The notes: a model not told the origin generated them from the letters alone. A stretch of 64,000 bases of DNA from Nocardia blacklockiae (GCF_015477355.1 NZ_JADLRJ010000010.1:203965-267964), one strand, 5' to 3'; counted from the stretch's first letter, positions 1 through 9,405 are shown. Made by a program: numbers and translations.

Positions 1-437
1 CGCACGGGGTGTACGCAGCCGACGTCGTTGGCGGCGCGCTGGCCGGCGGCCATGCCCTCGAGTTCGTGCAGCGGGCGGCCGCCGGCGAACGGGTCGGTCA
101 TGGTCAGCAGGACGCCGACGGTGACCGCGGGGCCGGGGCAGTTGCGGGTGGCCTCGCCGTTCTGGCGGTCGATCGCGGCCATGATCGGGGCGAAATCGTC
201 GATGCCGAAGGCGTAGGCGCCCTCACTGAGCCCGACGCAGCGGGTGCCGGCCAGCCAGGTGCCCTCGCCGTGGCAGTCCGGGTCGGCCTGCCACGGGCGC
301 ACGACGACCAGGGCGGCCGCGACGAGCACGGCGGCGAGGACGGTCGCGAGCAGTGGCAGCCAGTCCTTCGGATGCGGGAGCGGTCGGTCGGGACGGGGGA
401 AGATCAGTAGTCTGTGCCGCTCACCCACGCGCAGCAT
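1..437 (-). CDS. Membrane-anchored receptor-like protein, partial (C-terminus beyond left edge)
   Basis: Only about the first 145 residues are in the window. They show a short basic cytoplasmic stretch, one hydrophobic segment at about residues 33-52 (ATVLAAVLVAAALVVV), then an exported domain with Cys pairs (DCHGEG, TRCVG, RNCPG). The segment VGVLLTMTDP followed by GGRPLHELEGMAAGQRAAN resembles the first strand-helix of periplasmic ligand-binding receptors of the branched-chain amino-acid type (known fold; assignment is inference). The ATG at 437 abuts a GGAAAGG ribosome site, so the GTG three codons downstream (428) may be the true start. It lies 32 bp behind the NTPase gene in the same direction, so the two are probably co-transcribed and may form a sensor/NTPase pair. 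Ligand unknown. Confidence 0.6.
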   Translation of the reverse strand, partial: MLRVGERHRLLIFPRPDRPLPHPKDWLPLLATVLAAVLVAAALVVVRPWQADPDCHGEGTWLAGTRCVGLSEGAYAFGIDDFAPIMAAIDRQNGEATRNCPGPAVTVGVLLTMTDPFAGGRPLHELEGMAAGQRAANDVGCVHPV

Positions 438-469
438 CCTTTCCAGAGCAGTTGTGCCGACCGGCCGCG

Positions 470-2443
470 TCACCAGCCGTAGCGTTCGGCTCGTTCGTCG
501 AACGGGCCGCGGTCCTCGACGTGGCGGGCGAGGAATTTGAACCCGGATCCGGCGCGGCGCCGCAGATCTCGCCAGCGGTCGGGGTCGACGAGGGTGGGGT
601 CGTGTTCCAGACGCGGCACGACGGCGGTCAGGACCGCGATCTGCCCGCGGGTGGTGTCCGCGTCGTGGCCGGGGGTGTCGGGGACGGGCCGGTGCGGGGC
701 CCAGGCGTAGGTCACCTCGTCGAACAGGTCGAGCCAGGCACGGGCGCCGTGTGCGTGCAACTGCGCGTCGAGCGCCCGGATCACCGCGTCGTCGTTGCCG
801 AGCAGCCGTTCGAAATGCAGTCGGCCGGCGCGGTCGTCGTAGGAGACCGCCCTCGCCAGCAGCCGGCCGCAGGCCGCGTTCCACGTCTTGGCGTCGGCGG
901 CCAGCACGCGGCGGCCGAGGTAGCCGACCAGCGGGTGCATGCACTCGCCGTCGGGCCCGATATCGGTCCACCGCCGCCGCGGCGTCCACAGGTACGGGGA
1001 GGTGAACAGCGGGGCGTCGCGGTCGGGCGCGGCCAGCAGGTCGGTCAGCGCCCGCGCCTCGTCGGGATTGCGGGCGACCGACGCGACGGCCAGATGCGTC
1101 TCGTCCGGGCCGCTGCCGCCGTGGCCGCGGCGGTCGGGATCGGCGAGTCCGCGAGCGATCACGCGCAGCACGGTCTCCGCCAGGGTGGTCCGGTCGCCGG
1201 GTGTGCGGGTGCCGAGCAGGGCGTCGAAATCGACGTCGCGCGTGAAGGTTTCGGTGGTGAGCAGGCCGGGGGTGCGGCGGATCTCGTCGAGCAGGGCGAC
1301 GGTGGCGGCGGCGTGGCCGTGCGAGACGCCGTGCACCGCGGCGGCGACGCCGAGCCTGCTGTGCCGGTCGATGTCGTTGACCAGCAATTGCACGTCCTCG
1401 ACGCGCATGGGGTCGAGATCCACGGTGATCCAGGGCTGGATCCGCGCGTCGATCCCGCCGGCGCGGGTGGCCAGTTCGGCCTCGGTGTGTGCGGTGGGGG
1501 CGGGCAGGGCGCCCAGCGCCGCCGGCAGCGTCCCGCCGGTGGTGGTCACCAGCGCCACCGGATCGGTGGTCGGGGATCCGGCTCGCGCCAGCGATTCCCG
1601 GGCCCGCAGCAGCGAGCGGGTGAAGGCGACCGCGGCGGGGGAGTCGCCGTCGTCGAGCAGGATCAGCAGGTTCGGGCGGCGCCGGCGCGCCTGGGTGACG
1701 GTCTCGCGCAGATCGGCGAGCAGGGCGAGGGTGAGCGATTCGTCGATGGACTGCTCGGTCTCGCCGTGGCGGGTGCGCGCGTCCATGCTCAGGTGCACCA
1801 GTTCCTGTACCGGATCGGCCGCCAGCCCCAGGTCCTGGTGCCCGAACCAGTCCAGCGCGTGCGACCACCGCTTGCGCTGCACGCCCCGCGCCACCACCCC
1901 GATCCCGGTCAGCGCGGCCCACATCGCCGCGCCGGGCAGCGGCGCGGCGGTCGCGACCAGTGGCGTCACCGACCTTTGCAGTTCGTCGAGGAATTCGTTG
2001 AGCTGCCGGGTGTTCCAGAGCCGTGCCAGTTCGGCGCGCAGTGCCTGCGGGCGTTCGTCCGCCGGGATCGGCGCGAGGTCGGTTTTGCAGGCGAGCAGGG
2101 CGATCGCGGTGCGGCGCAGCGCGAGGGGATAGCCGTCGAGGTGGCGGCCGAGGCCCAAGGTGATCGCGACGTGCACCGGGCGCAGCGGGCTCGGCTCGTG
2201 CCGCGGTCCGGGGCGCTCGCGGTGGACGTCGGTGACCCGCAGCGGGCGGATCAGTTCGACCCTGGTCTCCTTCGCCAGCCGGTGCAGTGCCTCCTCCAGG
2301 ACGGCCGTGCGGCCCGATCCACCGGCCCCCTGCAGGACCAGGACGGGCGGATGCGGGGTGGGGTCCGGGTCGTCGCCGCTGTCCAGCGGTTCCCGCACCA
2401 GACGCCGGATGACCTGGAGCAAGCCGGCATGGCCCACGAACAT
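470..2443 (-). CDS. P-loop NTPase, 657 aa, unknown function
   Basis: Starts MFVGHAGLLQVIRRLV; ATG at 2443 follows a GGGAGGGAG ribosome site with 10-nt spacing. A Walker A motif is visible at about residues 38-45 (GAGGSGRT) and a Walker B-like strand LLILLDDGDS near residue 225. The rest is helical and Arg/Ala/Asp rich, with no transmembrane segment or recognisable effector domain. The layout (N-terminal NTPase, long C-terminal region) is reminiscent of STAND-type signalling ATPases, but I cannot place it in a named family. The open frame extends upstream to about 2986 but that extension reads as non-coding and overlaps the ribosome site region, so it was dropped. Its downstream neighbour is a membrane receptor-like gene. 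Confidence 0.7.
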   Translation of the reverse strand: MFVGHAGLLQVIRRLVREPLDSGDDPDPTPHPPVLVLQGAGGSGRTAVLEEALHRLAKETRVELIRPLRVTDVHRERPGPRHEPSPLRPVHVAITLGLGRHLDGYPLALRRTAIALLACKTDLAPIPADERPQALRAELARLWNTRQLNEFLDELQRSVTPLVATAAPLPGAAMWAALTGIGVVARGVQRKRWSHALDWFGHQDLGLAADPVQELVHLSMDARTRHGETEQSIDESLTLALLADLRETVTQARRRRPNLLILLDDGDSPAAVAFTRSLLRARESLARAGSPTTDPVALVTTTGGTLPAALGALPAPTAHTEAELATRAGGIDARIQPWITVDLDPMRVEDVQLLVNDIDRHSRLGVAAAVHGVSHGHAAATVALLDEIRRTPGLLTTETFTRDVDFDALLGTRTPGDRTTLAETVLRVIARGLADPDRRGHGGSGPDETHLAVASVARNPDEARALTDLLAAPDRDAPLFTSPYLWTPRRRWTDIGPDGECMHPLVGYLGRRVLAADAKTWNAACGRLLARAVSYDDRAGRLHFERLLGNDDAVIRALDAQLHAHGARAWLDLFDEVTYAWAPHRPVPDTPGHDADTTRGQIAVLTAVVPRLEHDPTLVDPDRWRDLRRRAGSGFKFLARHVEDRGPFDERAERYGW

Positions 2444-2998
2444 GGGTGATCGTCTCCCTCCCTGGAGCCGGAATCCCGGACTCAACGGTCGATTATGGAC
2501 GCGGGGCGGGCGGATTTCAGCGCAACGGGACGGAATCGTCCGGACCGCAACCTTTTTCAGCGGGTGACCGGTACGCGCTGGAACGCGTCGGCGGTCACCC
2601 GCGCGGGATCGGTCATGTGGTCGACGAGCAGCCGGGCGGTGGGCGTCGAGGTGCGACTGGTGACCGCGTGCCAGGGACGGTCGAGCGGGCTGCCCTCGAG
2701 CGAAGGGGTCGGTATCGTGCGGTGGTTTCCACAGTTGCGTGGCAAGCGAAGGTGACTCCGAATCGTTTACGGCATGACGCAATTCATCGTCGGTGGACTC
2801 CACGGCAACGCGTTCGGGACTCGGATTCGGGTGAGGCATGCCGGCTGCTCGCTCTGAGAATCGCGGGGACAGTCCGACATTTGGGTGAGATATCGGCATT
2901 TCCCGCCGCGCGCAGGCTGGCGGAAGGTCATCCGGGCCTGGTGAATGATCGAAACTCGCACGGCGGCAATAGGTTTCGTCCGACACCTATACAGGCTG
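2444..2998. other. Intergenic region, no gene seen
   Basis: About 555 bp between two leftward genes. It has lower coding character than its surroundings and only short open frames with poor codon bias. It must hold the promoter of the NTPase gene, but I could not single out convincing -35/-10 boxes. Confidence 0.4.
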
Positions 2999-3295
2999 TC
3001 AGTTCTCGCTGTCGAAGTCGATGAGGGCGAGGTCGCGGGGGACGAGGGTGCCCGACTGCATCAGCTGTTGGATCAGGTTGTGGTTGAGCATGTTTCCGAT
3101 CGGCTGGGGTACCTCGTCGGCGGTGAGGCCGGGTACGCCGAGGCGGGACAGGCGCTGGCGGACGGCGGTGACGAGTTCCTCGACCCGGCGGCGTTTCCAT
3201 CCGGCGTCGGGTTCGAGCTGGGCGAGCAGGCGCGCGGTGGCTTGCGGGAAGTATCTCGTTCCGATCAGAGCGGGGTGCGGGTTCCGCATCGGCAT
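2999..3295 (-). CDS. Hypothetical protein, 98 aa
   Basis: Small acidic-ended protein starting MPMRNPHPALIGTRYFPQAT and ending in ALIDFDSEN. It has amphipathic helices (ARLLAQLEPDAGWKRRRVEE) and no signal peptide or membrane segment. An in-frame stop lies nine codons upstream, so ATG 3295 (or the third codon, also ATG) is the only start; no good ribosome site precedes it. Codon bias looks genuine. I do not recognise the family. It stands between the NTPase gene and the secreted-protein pair without close spacing to either. Confidence 0.5.
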   Translation of the reverse strand: MPMRNPHPALIGTRYFPQATARLLAQLEPDAGWKRRRVEELVTAVRQRLSRLGVPGLTADEVPQPIGNMLNHNLIQQLMQSGTLVPRDLALIDFDSEN

Positions 3296-3361
3296 GATCC
3301 GGCAGGGTTCGGTGTGTGGTCATGCGGTCACGGTGATGGGGTGAGTGCGCCCGCGGCCCGT

Positions 3362-3391
3362 GCCCGGGGGCCGGGAGACCGGCCCCCGGGC
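3362..3391 (-). terminator. Rho-independent-like hairpin
   Basis: Perfect 13-bp stem (GCCCGGGGGCCGG, loop GAGA, then its complement) starting 10 nt after the stop of the leftward exported-protein gene. It has no long T tail, as is usual in high-GC actinomycetes. Confidence 0.7.
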
Positions 3392-3401
3392 GATACGGCG
3401 G

Positions 3402-3704
3402 TCAGCTGATGTACCAGTCGTAGACGGCGTTCTCCGGCGGGTATCCGCGGTGCTCGCAGGTCCAGAATCCTCGTTCGACGCCGACGGACGCGGGCTGGGG
3501 GATCTGTTGGCCCTCGTTGGCTTTGGTGCAGGGGATGGTGGGTTTGTCCGCCGGGTGCAGCAGCGGGGCGATCGCGGCGGGTGCTGTGATCGTGCGGGTG
3601 CCGTCGGGTGTCTGCGCCGCGGCGGAGCCGGCGGCGCCGAGGGTGAGCGCGGCGAGTGTCGCGAGCGAGCCGATGGTGGCGATCACGGCGGAGCGTGGGT
3701 TCAT
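3402..3704 (-). CDS. Small exported protein, 100 aa
   Basis: ATG 3704 has an AGGAG site 7 nt upstream. The protein begins MNPRSAVIATIGSLATLAAL and ends its signal peptide near GSAAAQTPDG (likely cleavage after AAA or AAQ, about residue 30), leaving a mature domain of about 70 residues with two cysteines (IPCTKAN, FWTCEHRG) that could form a disulfide. Last gene of a two-gene leftward unit with the 177-aa exported protein 63 bp upstream; a strong hairpin follows. No family recognised. Confidence 0.7.
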   Translation of the reverse strand: MNPRSAVIATIGSLATLAALTLGAAGSAAAQTPDGTRTITAPAAIAPLLHPADKPTIPCTKANEGQQIPQPASVGVERGFWTCEHRGYPPENAVYDWYIS

Positions 3705-3767
3705 GGTTGTTCTCCTGATGGTGGTGTGGACCGAGGGGAGGTGGGGTGTGGGCCGTGCGCGGCTGTG

Positions 3768-4301
3768 TCAGCAGTTGTCTTTTCCGGCTCGGACGTGCGC
3801 TGTCTCGCCGTCGTGGACCTGGTAGTACACCGGGCCGTAGACGCACAGCGCGCGGGGCTGGAGGGTGGATTCGACGGTGACGAACGCGCGCATATCCGGG
3901 CCGATGTAGAAGCCGTCGGTGTCTTTGAAACCGGCCCCGAGCGAGGACGAGGTGGCGCCGGCGTCGAGCAGGGTCGCCTGCATGCCGTCCGGGTCCTTGG
4001 TGGTCGACCAGTGGTCCCAGATCAGGGTGGCGGCATCGGGATGTTTCTGGGCGTAGGTGTTCCAGTCGTCGGTGCCGGGCATGGTGAGCGGGGGATTCTC
4101 GCCGTCGGGCAGTGGCCGGTCCCAGTTGTTGAAAACGCCGATCTTGACGGCGCTTTCGTTGACGACGACGCCGCACGGTGCCGGATCGTCGAGCTGCAGG
4201 CAGTGGCCCGGCGGCCCGGCCGACGCCGGAGCCGCTAGGACGATCCCGGCGCCGGCGACGGCGGCGAACGCGGTGACCCAATGGTGTGTGGCTGTGCCCA
4301 T
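3768..4301 (-). CDS. Exported protein, 177 aa
   Basis: Starts MGTATHHWVTAFAAVAGAG; a signal peptide with cleavage likely after APASA (about residue 28) gives a mature protein beginning GPPGHCLQLDDPAPCG. Four cysteines are visible (GHCLQ, APCG, ALCVYG and the C-terminal DNC), compatible with two disulfides. Start chosen at 4301 because a GAAAGGGA site lies about 11 nt upstream and the longer frame would bury the signal peptide. Probably co-expressed with the next exported gene. Function unknown; Nocardia and Streptomyces carry many such small exported proteins. Confidence 0.65.
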   Translation of the reverse strand: MGTATHHWVTAFAAVAGAGIVLAAPASAGPPGHCLQLDDPAPCGVVVNESAVKIGVFNNWDRPLPDGENPPLTMPGTDDWNTYAQKHPDAATLIWDHWSTTKDPDGMQATLLDAGATSSSLGAGFKDTDGFYIGPDMRAFVTVESTLQPRALCVYGPVYYQVHDGETAHVRAGKDNC

Positions 4302-4870
4302 GATGAGTGAGATCCCTTTCTGGCCAGCGGGTTCCGTTGCGCGAAACGAGGTGGGCGCGAGGAAGTGCTCCGGTAGTGAACCAGCACATGGTGGGGACCG
4401 GTCCCGGCGTCGGCTGGTAGGCGCGGCGGGCACCCGGTGTGTCGTTTCGGTGCGCGCGTGACCCCTCCCGGCCGCTGTCACTACACACAGTGGCCGAGGA
4501 CCGGGACCTGCCCGGGCCGGTGTGAAGCGAGTGCGGAACATGAACGCGGTCAGGCCCACGGTCACGAGATAGCGAACTTTCCGGGACGGTGATCAGCTCG
4601 CAACCGTGACCTCTGATCCTCACGTGCAGGGACGCCGCGCGCCCAGGCGCGTCGCCTGCATACTTCTCTCGGCAGAAGGCATGACCACCCCCCGACCCGG
4701 GAGCCGCTGCGGTAAGCACAGAGTGCCGGTCGACGACAAGCCGAATCCGAACGCGCGCAACGGGTCCGATCCTGCCGGACCACAAGAGGAAGACCCGGGT
4801 ATCCGGATCGTCGGCGACGGGCAGGGGCTTTCGGGACCGATCCCGGACCACCGCCTTTACGCTGCGCCGC
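4302..4870. other. Intergenic region, no gene seen
   Basis: About 570 bp upstream of the leftward exported-protein pair. Short open frames on both strands lack ribosome sites and consistent third-base bias. Promoter for the leftward pair expected near 4330-4450, not pinpointed. Confidence 0.35.
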
Positions 4871-4999
4871 ATGTTCACCTCAATGACGCGATGGTGGCGC
4901 GAATATCGGATCCGGCGCGGCGAAACCGCGAACTGGCGCCCCGTCACCGCACGCGAACTGCAACACACCTGGGACAGAATCGGACACTGGCGGGCATAG
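4871..4999 (+). CDS. Possible small protein, 42 aa
   Basis: A 42-codon frame starting MFTSMTRWWREYRIRRGETA and ending HTWDRIGHWRA. It is Trp- and Arg-rich and has G/C-ending codons typical of the genome, which the flanking sequence lacks. No clear ribosome site. It could also be a remnant of a longer gene. Unrecognised. Confidence 0.3.
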   Translation: MFTSMTRWWREYRIRRGETANWRPVTARELQHTWDRIGHWRA

Positions 5000-5213
5000 C
5001 CGATGTGCCGCACGCAGACCCACAACCGAACCCTCGGCAAGCGTTGCGTCGCTGTCCCACAGCGTGTTTCCACGCGCCCGCGCGACGCTGGTCGAGGGAT
5101 ACGGTGTGCGCCGCAATCGTGCAGACGGTGTCACTCGAACGTCCGGGATCCATTCCACGCCGCGCGGTAGCGAAAGCCGACAGGGGAACTTCGTTGAGGG
5201 AGGGAGCAGATCG

Positions 5214-6074
5214 ATGAGCGACGAGTTCGAGCGGTTGCAGCGAAAAGCGTTGGAATCGTGGTGACATGCCTTGCGCGCGTATCAGACGCTGGTGGATACA
5301 CCGTCGACGAACCGGTTCGCCAGGCGGGTGGCGTCGCATCGGTTCGCGAGAGCGACCAGCATCGGCGAATCGGTCCTGTTTCGGTTGATCTGTACCGACC
5401 TCGGTGACCCGGCTCCGCGCTACGCCTACGGCGACATCGCGATGCGCCGATCGGTTCTGGCGGCCGGTGTGAGGGGCCGGATGATGTCCGAAGTCACTGT
5501 CAATGCGGCTCGGGCTGTGCTGTGGGCGTGGGACCGCCCGGAACTGATCACTCCGGACCCCGGACGGATCAGGGCGTTGACAGACGAGAATCCGGTGGAA
5601 TCGCCGTTCGCGGTGGCCGATGGAACAGTCGCCGTGTTCACCGGAGCGCGCCGGGTGACATTGGCGGCACAGGCACGGTTGTTTCTGGCCGAACGGCTGA
5701 TAGCAACGCAACTACGGATCAAATCCGATTCGATGACCACAAGGGATCTGGACGCGACACTGGCGGCCCGGGACAAGTTCTACAGTTCCGACGAGTGGCT
5801 GGTATGGCATTGCCGACTGGCATCGTGCCGGTCGATGGCCGCCCTGCCCGAGACCGTGACATGTCCAGAGCCGAACTCTCCGTCAGTTTCGTGCCCAGAA
5901 CCACGCGAGCCGGCCCCGTCCGTGCCGGCATGGTCCGGACATCGCGGCGAGGGTCTCCGGCAGGCTCCGGCGGGTCGTGTATCGGCTCGGATTCGCGTCG
6001 TTCGTGTGAAGGTGACCCCGATTCGGGGGACAGCTGATGTTGGTCAGGAAGCGTCGAGGAAGCGGTACAGCTGA
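5214..6074 (+). pseudogene. Disrupted ORF with in-frame TGA
   Basis: A very good ribosome site (GGGAGGGAG) precedes ATG 5214, but after 16 codons (MSDEFERLQRKALESW) a TGA at 5262-5264 interrupts the frame. The same frame then stays open for 268 more codons beginning HALRAYQTLVDTPSTNRFAR, with coding-like bias to about 5830; the last part is proline-rich and overlaps the convergent gene ending at 6044 by 31 bp, so a second lesion near 5810-5850 is possible. Alternatives are a short leader peptide followed by a gene starting at TTG 5271, or a sequencing error. No family recognised. Confidence 0.45.
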
Positions 6075-6709
6075 ATCTGGCCGTAGGTCAGGAAGCGGTT
6101 GTCGAGGCCACGGGCGATCCGAACGGGACGCCAGCCGGTGCCGGTGTAGAACGAGAGCATCAGGATCCCCTGCTCCAGCGTTTCGATCTCTACGTCGTAG
6201 GCGCCTTCCGCGCAGTACCCTCGGATGATCCTGGTGAGGGCATCGGATAGCTCGTTCTCGGCGATCGTGCGCATACCGGCACAGCCCCACACCTCGGCCA
6301 CCGCGTCGTAGTCTTGCTGCCGCTCGGTATCGGACAAGGCCGGCAGCAGCGCGGCCGCACGCGTCGCCTCCGCAACCTGCGTCGCTACATGGACTTGCGG
6401 TACCGGGAAGCCGACTTGCTCCGCCAATTGCGCGTACACGAGTGCCGCATCGTTGTGTATGTCGTCGTCCACCAAGAAACTGCACTCTTTGCAGAAGATC
6501 TGAGTCTTTCTGAACCGCCGCGAGATGCTGCGCTCTGCGTCGATACGGTAGATAGCGGTGAACGAGTGACGCTCCCGAACCAGCCGCGCCGAGCCGCACT
6601 GCTGGCATTGCCGCGCCACAGCGGTCGCCGAAGCGGCGGAGTGCACGTCGCCCCGGTGGTCGGGCGCGCGTGAGAGAGAACCGAGCCGCCGCCGGACGAA
6701 CTTCATCAT
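6044..6709 (-). CDS. Putative zinc-ribbon protein, 221 aa, unknown function
   Basis: ATG 6709 is preceded by GGGAG at 6 nt (a second ATG follows at once). Residues about 30-75 contain two CxxC pairs, CQQCGSARLV and FCKECSFLVDD, spaced about 34 residues apart, as in zinc ribbons. The C-terminal half carries AYDVEIETLEQGILMLSFYTG and ends in an aromatic stretch (YGQIQLYRFLDAS). Cytoplasmic, single gene. Function cannot be stated. Confidence 0.6.
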   Translation of the reverse strand: MMKFVRRRLGSLSRAPDHRGDVHSAASATAVARQCQQCGSARLVRERHSFTAIYRIDAERSISRRFRKTQIFCKECSFLVDDDIHNDAALVYAQLAEQVGFPVPQVHVATQVAEATRAAALLPALSDTERQQDYDAVAEVWGCAGMRTIAENELSDALTRIIRGYCAEGAYDVEIETLEQGILMLSFYTGTGWRPVRIARGLDNRFLTYGQIQLYRFLDAS

Positions 6710-6839
6710 GATGTACTCCCGATGTTCAGCTGCACGAAGCGCAGCCGGCCGGAACGGCCAGTGCCCATTTCTCCGAAGGTAGGCGCCCACGCCGGGACCG
6801 GTCCCGGCGCGGCGGACGATCGGCGCAACGAAGACATCC

Positions 6840-8204
6840 TCAGCTGTGTGGTGGTGGGGGTGCTGGGTTGATCAGTGCGTCGAATGCGTTGCGTACGTCG
6901 TCGGGCGAGGATTCGACGTACACGTCCGAGGGCGGGTCTGCGGGGTAGCTGTAGGTGGTATAGGTCAATTCCTCGGGGCAGCTCGCGCCGGCGATCTGTA
7001 CCGTCGTACCGGCCAGGAGACGGCCGGTGCGGATCTCGTACACGCGGACGGGAATCGCCTTGTTGCGGAACGTCACGTCGACGGTCGGCTTGGGCCGCCC
7101 GATCGGGGCGATGCGCAAATTGGACTTGTACGGGCAGGTTTGTACCGGGGCGCCGAAGGCCGTGGCCGCCGCGCAGATCACCACGACGGCGTCCGCCGCG
7201 TCGTGCGCGCGCCACTCGGGCGGGAATTGATTCGTGTCGGCGTCGTTACCGAACAGCAGTGCGCGATTCGGCCCTGGGCTGCCGTAAGGTGTTGCGGCAC
7301 TGTAGGGTTGCGGGTCGGAACAGTATCGGGGTTGAGTACCGGAGGTCGGGGGTTTCAGCAAGCCGCGGACGGTTGCGAGCTGGCAGGCGACCACCGCGGC
7401 CGGTCCCAGCCTCGCCGCCGTGTCGATGGTGTGGTCGAGCACCGTGCCGGTGAGTGGTCGGTGGCTGAGTATCTGCAGGATCGAGTTGCTGCGGCAAGCG
7501 TCGTCGGTGGGTAGCCGACGCAGGAATTCGTCCAGTGTTGTGGCGACCATGTTCTGATGTCCGGGCAGCGTCGTGAGCACCGTGGACAGCCTGTCGAGGC
7601 TGTTCTGCAGGATGCGGGAGTCGCCGGTTTCCAATACCGTCCGGAAGTCGCCGGCGGACTGTCCGATCATCCGGCACGCGCGCACGGTCAGGTCGCCGCG
7701 GGCCGCCAGCGGAGCGTCGGCCACGTAGTGGGCAATCCACCGGTTGTCCAGCGCGCCGAGCGCAGCCGCGCAATCCCCGCTGCCGCGAGCGGCGGCCGCG
7801 ATCTGCTCGATCCGCGTATCCTCGGCGCGCACCAGGCCGATCGCCAGCCATACCGCAGCGGTGATCGCGACGGCGACCAACATGTGTCGGCCTGTCGCGC
7901 GCCGCCGGAGCCCGGACGTCCCTGCCCCTCCGGGTTCGCGCGGCCGTGCGCTGGCCAGGTGCCAGCCGTGCATCACTACGGCCGCGCACCACACCACCAC
8001 GACGACCTCGAACCACACCGTCTTCGCGACTTCGGCGAGCAGCAGGACGAGCAGCCCTGTGATCAGCCCGTTGCCGATGACCAGCCGCCGTCGGCGGAGC
8101 ATCAAATATCCGGCCCCGAGCAGCGACGCATTCGCGATCGCGACGGCCACCGGGTCGACGAACCGGGTGCTCGACCCGGCCGACACCTGCTGTGAACGAT
8201 TCAT
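6840..8204 (-). CDS. Multi-pass membrane protein with extracytoplasmic domain, 454 aa
   Basis: Starts MNRSQQVSAGSSTRFVDPVA with GGGGAGGG abutting ATG 8204. Hydrophobic segments occur at about residues 22-38, 44-60, 64-82 and 110-128 (LVAVAITAAVWLAIGLV). The remaining about 320 residues are probably outside, with scattered cysteines (GDCAAAL, RACRMI, DDACRS, ASCPEE) and a proline-rich end. A leftward single gene. I do not recognise the family; it could be a sensor or an envelope protein. Confidence 0.6.
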   Translation of the reverse strand: MNRSQQVSAGSSTRFVDPVAVAIANASLLGAGYLMLRRRRLVIGNGLITGLLVLLLAEVAKTVWFEVVVVVWCAAVVMHGWHLASARPREPGGAGTSGLRRRATGRHMLVAVAITAAVWLAIGLVRAEDTRIEQIAAAARGSGDCAAALGALDNRWIAHYVADAPLAARGDLTVRACRMIGQSAGDFRTVLETGDSRILQNSLDRLSTVLTTLPGHQNMVATTLDEFLRRLPTDDACRSNSILQILSHRPLTGTVLDHTIDTAARLGPAAVVACQLATVRGLLKPPTSGTQPRYCSDPQPYSAATPYGSPGPNRALLFGNDADTNQFPPEWRAHDAADAVVVICAAATAFGAPVQTCPYKSNLRIAPIGRPKPTVDVTFRNKAIPVRVYEIRTGRLLAGTTVQIAGASCPEELTYTTYSYPADPPSDVYVESSPDDVRNAFDALINPAPPPPHS

Positions 8205-8765
8205 CCCTCCCCTTTCCGGGCGACCACGCGACGGTGGCGCATACGCATCCTGCGGAGAACCCGTCGGGACCGGTCCCGTCTCAACTCCGGGAAGGACGTC
8301 CGTGCTGGTGGAGTGGGCGGGAAACCCGGGGAATGTGGCGCGCTTTCCGGTCCCTGTCCGCCCGGTCCCGATCGCGTCCTTGCCGCTGCATATCTGGAGA
8401 ACGTGCCAGCGGCCCGCTTCCATGGAAGCTCGAGCCGAGACATCGATGAGCAACTGTCGCGGTCTGGCCGGGCCCCGGCCTCGGTCGAGAACGCAATCGG
8501 CCGGACGTCCGGGGCGCCGCGGCGGCCTGCCCTCAGGTCGAGCGGCGGCGGCTGCTTGCGTCGTCGAATGGATACCGGCGCTTCAGCATGGCCGCGCGGG
8601 CACCGCAACGGGGTGCGCGCCGCGCAGCATCATGGTGTATTCGAGAGCTGTTGAACAACAGCATGTTTCCGTGTTCGTGGTCGTGTGGAGGATGTCGTTT
8701 CGGTCTCGTTCTGCGGGTGTCGTTGCGGTGTGAATACCGGCCGCCGCGGCGGGTACGCGCTCGCT
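8205..8765. other. Intergenic region, no gene seen
   Basis: 560 bp between divergent transcription units. No frame with a plausible start and codon bias. Presumably holds promoters for both flanking units, but the rightward one now feeds a decayed gene. Confidence 0.35.
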
Positions 8766-9077
8766 ATGGAGAACGACACCGCGTACGGCCCACCACGACG
8801 GGTGGTGCACGCGCTGTCGCGGACCGAAGCTTTGCGGTTGCTGGCCTCGGTGTCGTGGGGCCGGTTGATCTTCGCGTTCCAAGCGGTACCGGCCACCTGC
8901 CTGGCCACGCACTACGTCACCGAGGACGGCGGCGTGGTGGTGCGTGCCGGGCTCACGGCACCGGCGACAACCGTGGTGCGCCCCGGCCGGCATGACCACA
9001 GCCGCCGGGTGGCCTGGCATCGTGTGCGGGCAGCCCTCTTCATACGAAGCGAGGGGAGTGAGCCCTCGTCGCTGTGA
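8766..9077 (+). pseudogene. Truncated pyridoxamine-5'-phosphate-oxidase-like (flavin-binding split barrel) gene
   Basis: The first 60 residues (RRVVHALSRTEALRLLASVS then WGRLIFAFQAVPA and HYVTEDGGVVVRAG) follow the N-terminal pattern of the actinobacterial PNPOx-like family: a Glu/Ala-LRLL helix, GR-(I/V)-F strand, P-x-x-N/T-H-x-V strand and a D-G-(V/I) hairpin. Intact members are about 140-220 aa; here the frame turns into Arg/His-rich non-family sequence after about residue 65 and stops at 103 aa. The C-terminal half of the barrel is absent, so I call it a remnant. Confidence 0.5.
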
Positions 9078-9092
9078 TGCCATGATCGGTTC

Positions 9093-9405
9093 ATGGGTAC
9101 CGAGTTCGTCGGATCGACACCGTGGAAACGCGTCAACGCCGTCCTGGCCACCGCGGGCCCCCGCGTCGCGGCGATCGCCTATCTCGGCATCGACGGACCT
9201 CGGCTGCTGCGGGGGGTTGCGGCGCGGGGATCTGTTGGTGGTCAACGCATCCAAGGAGGCAGTCGCTTCGCACGCCACCTCACCGGCGGCCATCGCCGCG
9301 TTGATGGCTCGCGGTGTCACCGTGAAGACGGCGGCTCGGCTCCACGCCAAGGTCGCCGCTACCGCCGGCCATGCGGTCATCGGTTCGGCCAGGCCTTTCG
9401 CATGA
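9093..9405 (+). pseudogene. Phospholipase-D-like protein, frameshifted
   Basis: The frame from ATG 9093 (MGTEFVGSTPWKRVNAVLAT) breaks at a run of six G (9212-9217); removing one G joins it to RRGDLLVVNASKEAV and to RLHAKVAATAGHAVIGSA. The HxK element (LHAKV) followed by GSA is the half-motif of the phospholipase D superfamily, here ending early instead of running on into the usual GSxN continuation. Either a recent one-base insertion or a base-calling error in the homopolymer; the abrupt C-terminus argues for real decay. It follows another remnant gene. Confidence 0.5.

Noticed and set aside
353-2449. 698-codon rightward ORF opposite the NTPase gene
   Set aside because: Low-complexity shadow; the leftward frame has Walker motifs and a ribosome site.
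2767-2961. Small leftward ORF in the intergenic region
   Set aside because: No ribosome site, poor codon bias, no recognisable sequence.
5262-5264. TGA as selenocysteine codon
   Set aside because: No selenoprotein family, no SECIS-like hairpin noticed just downstream, and the protein is unrecognised.
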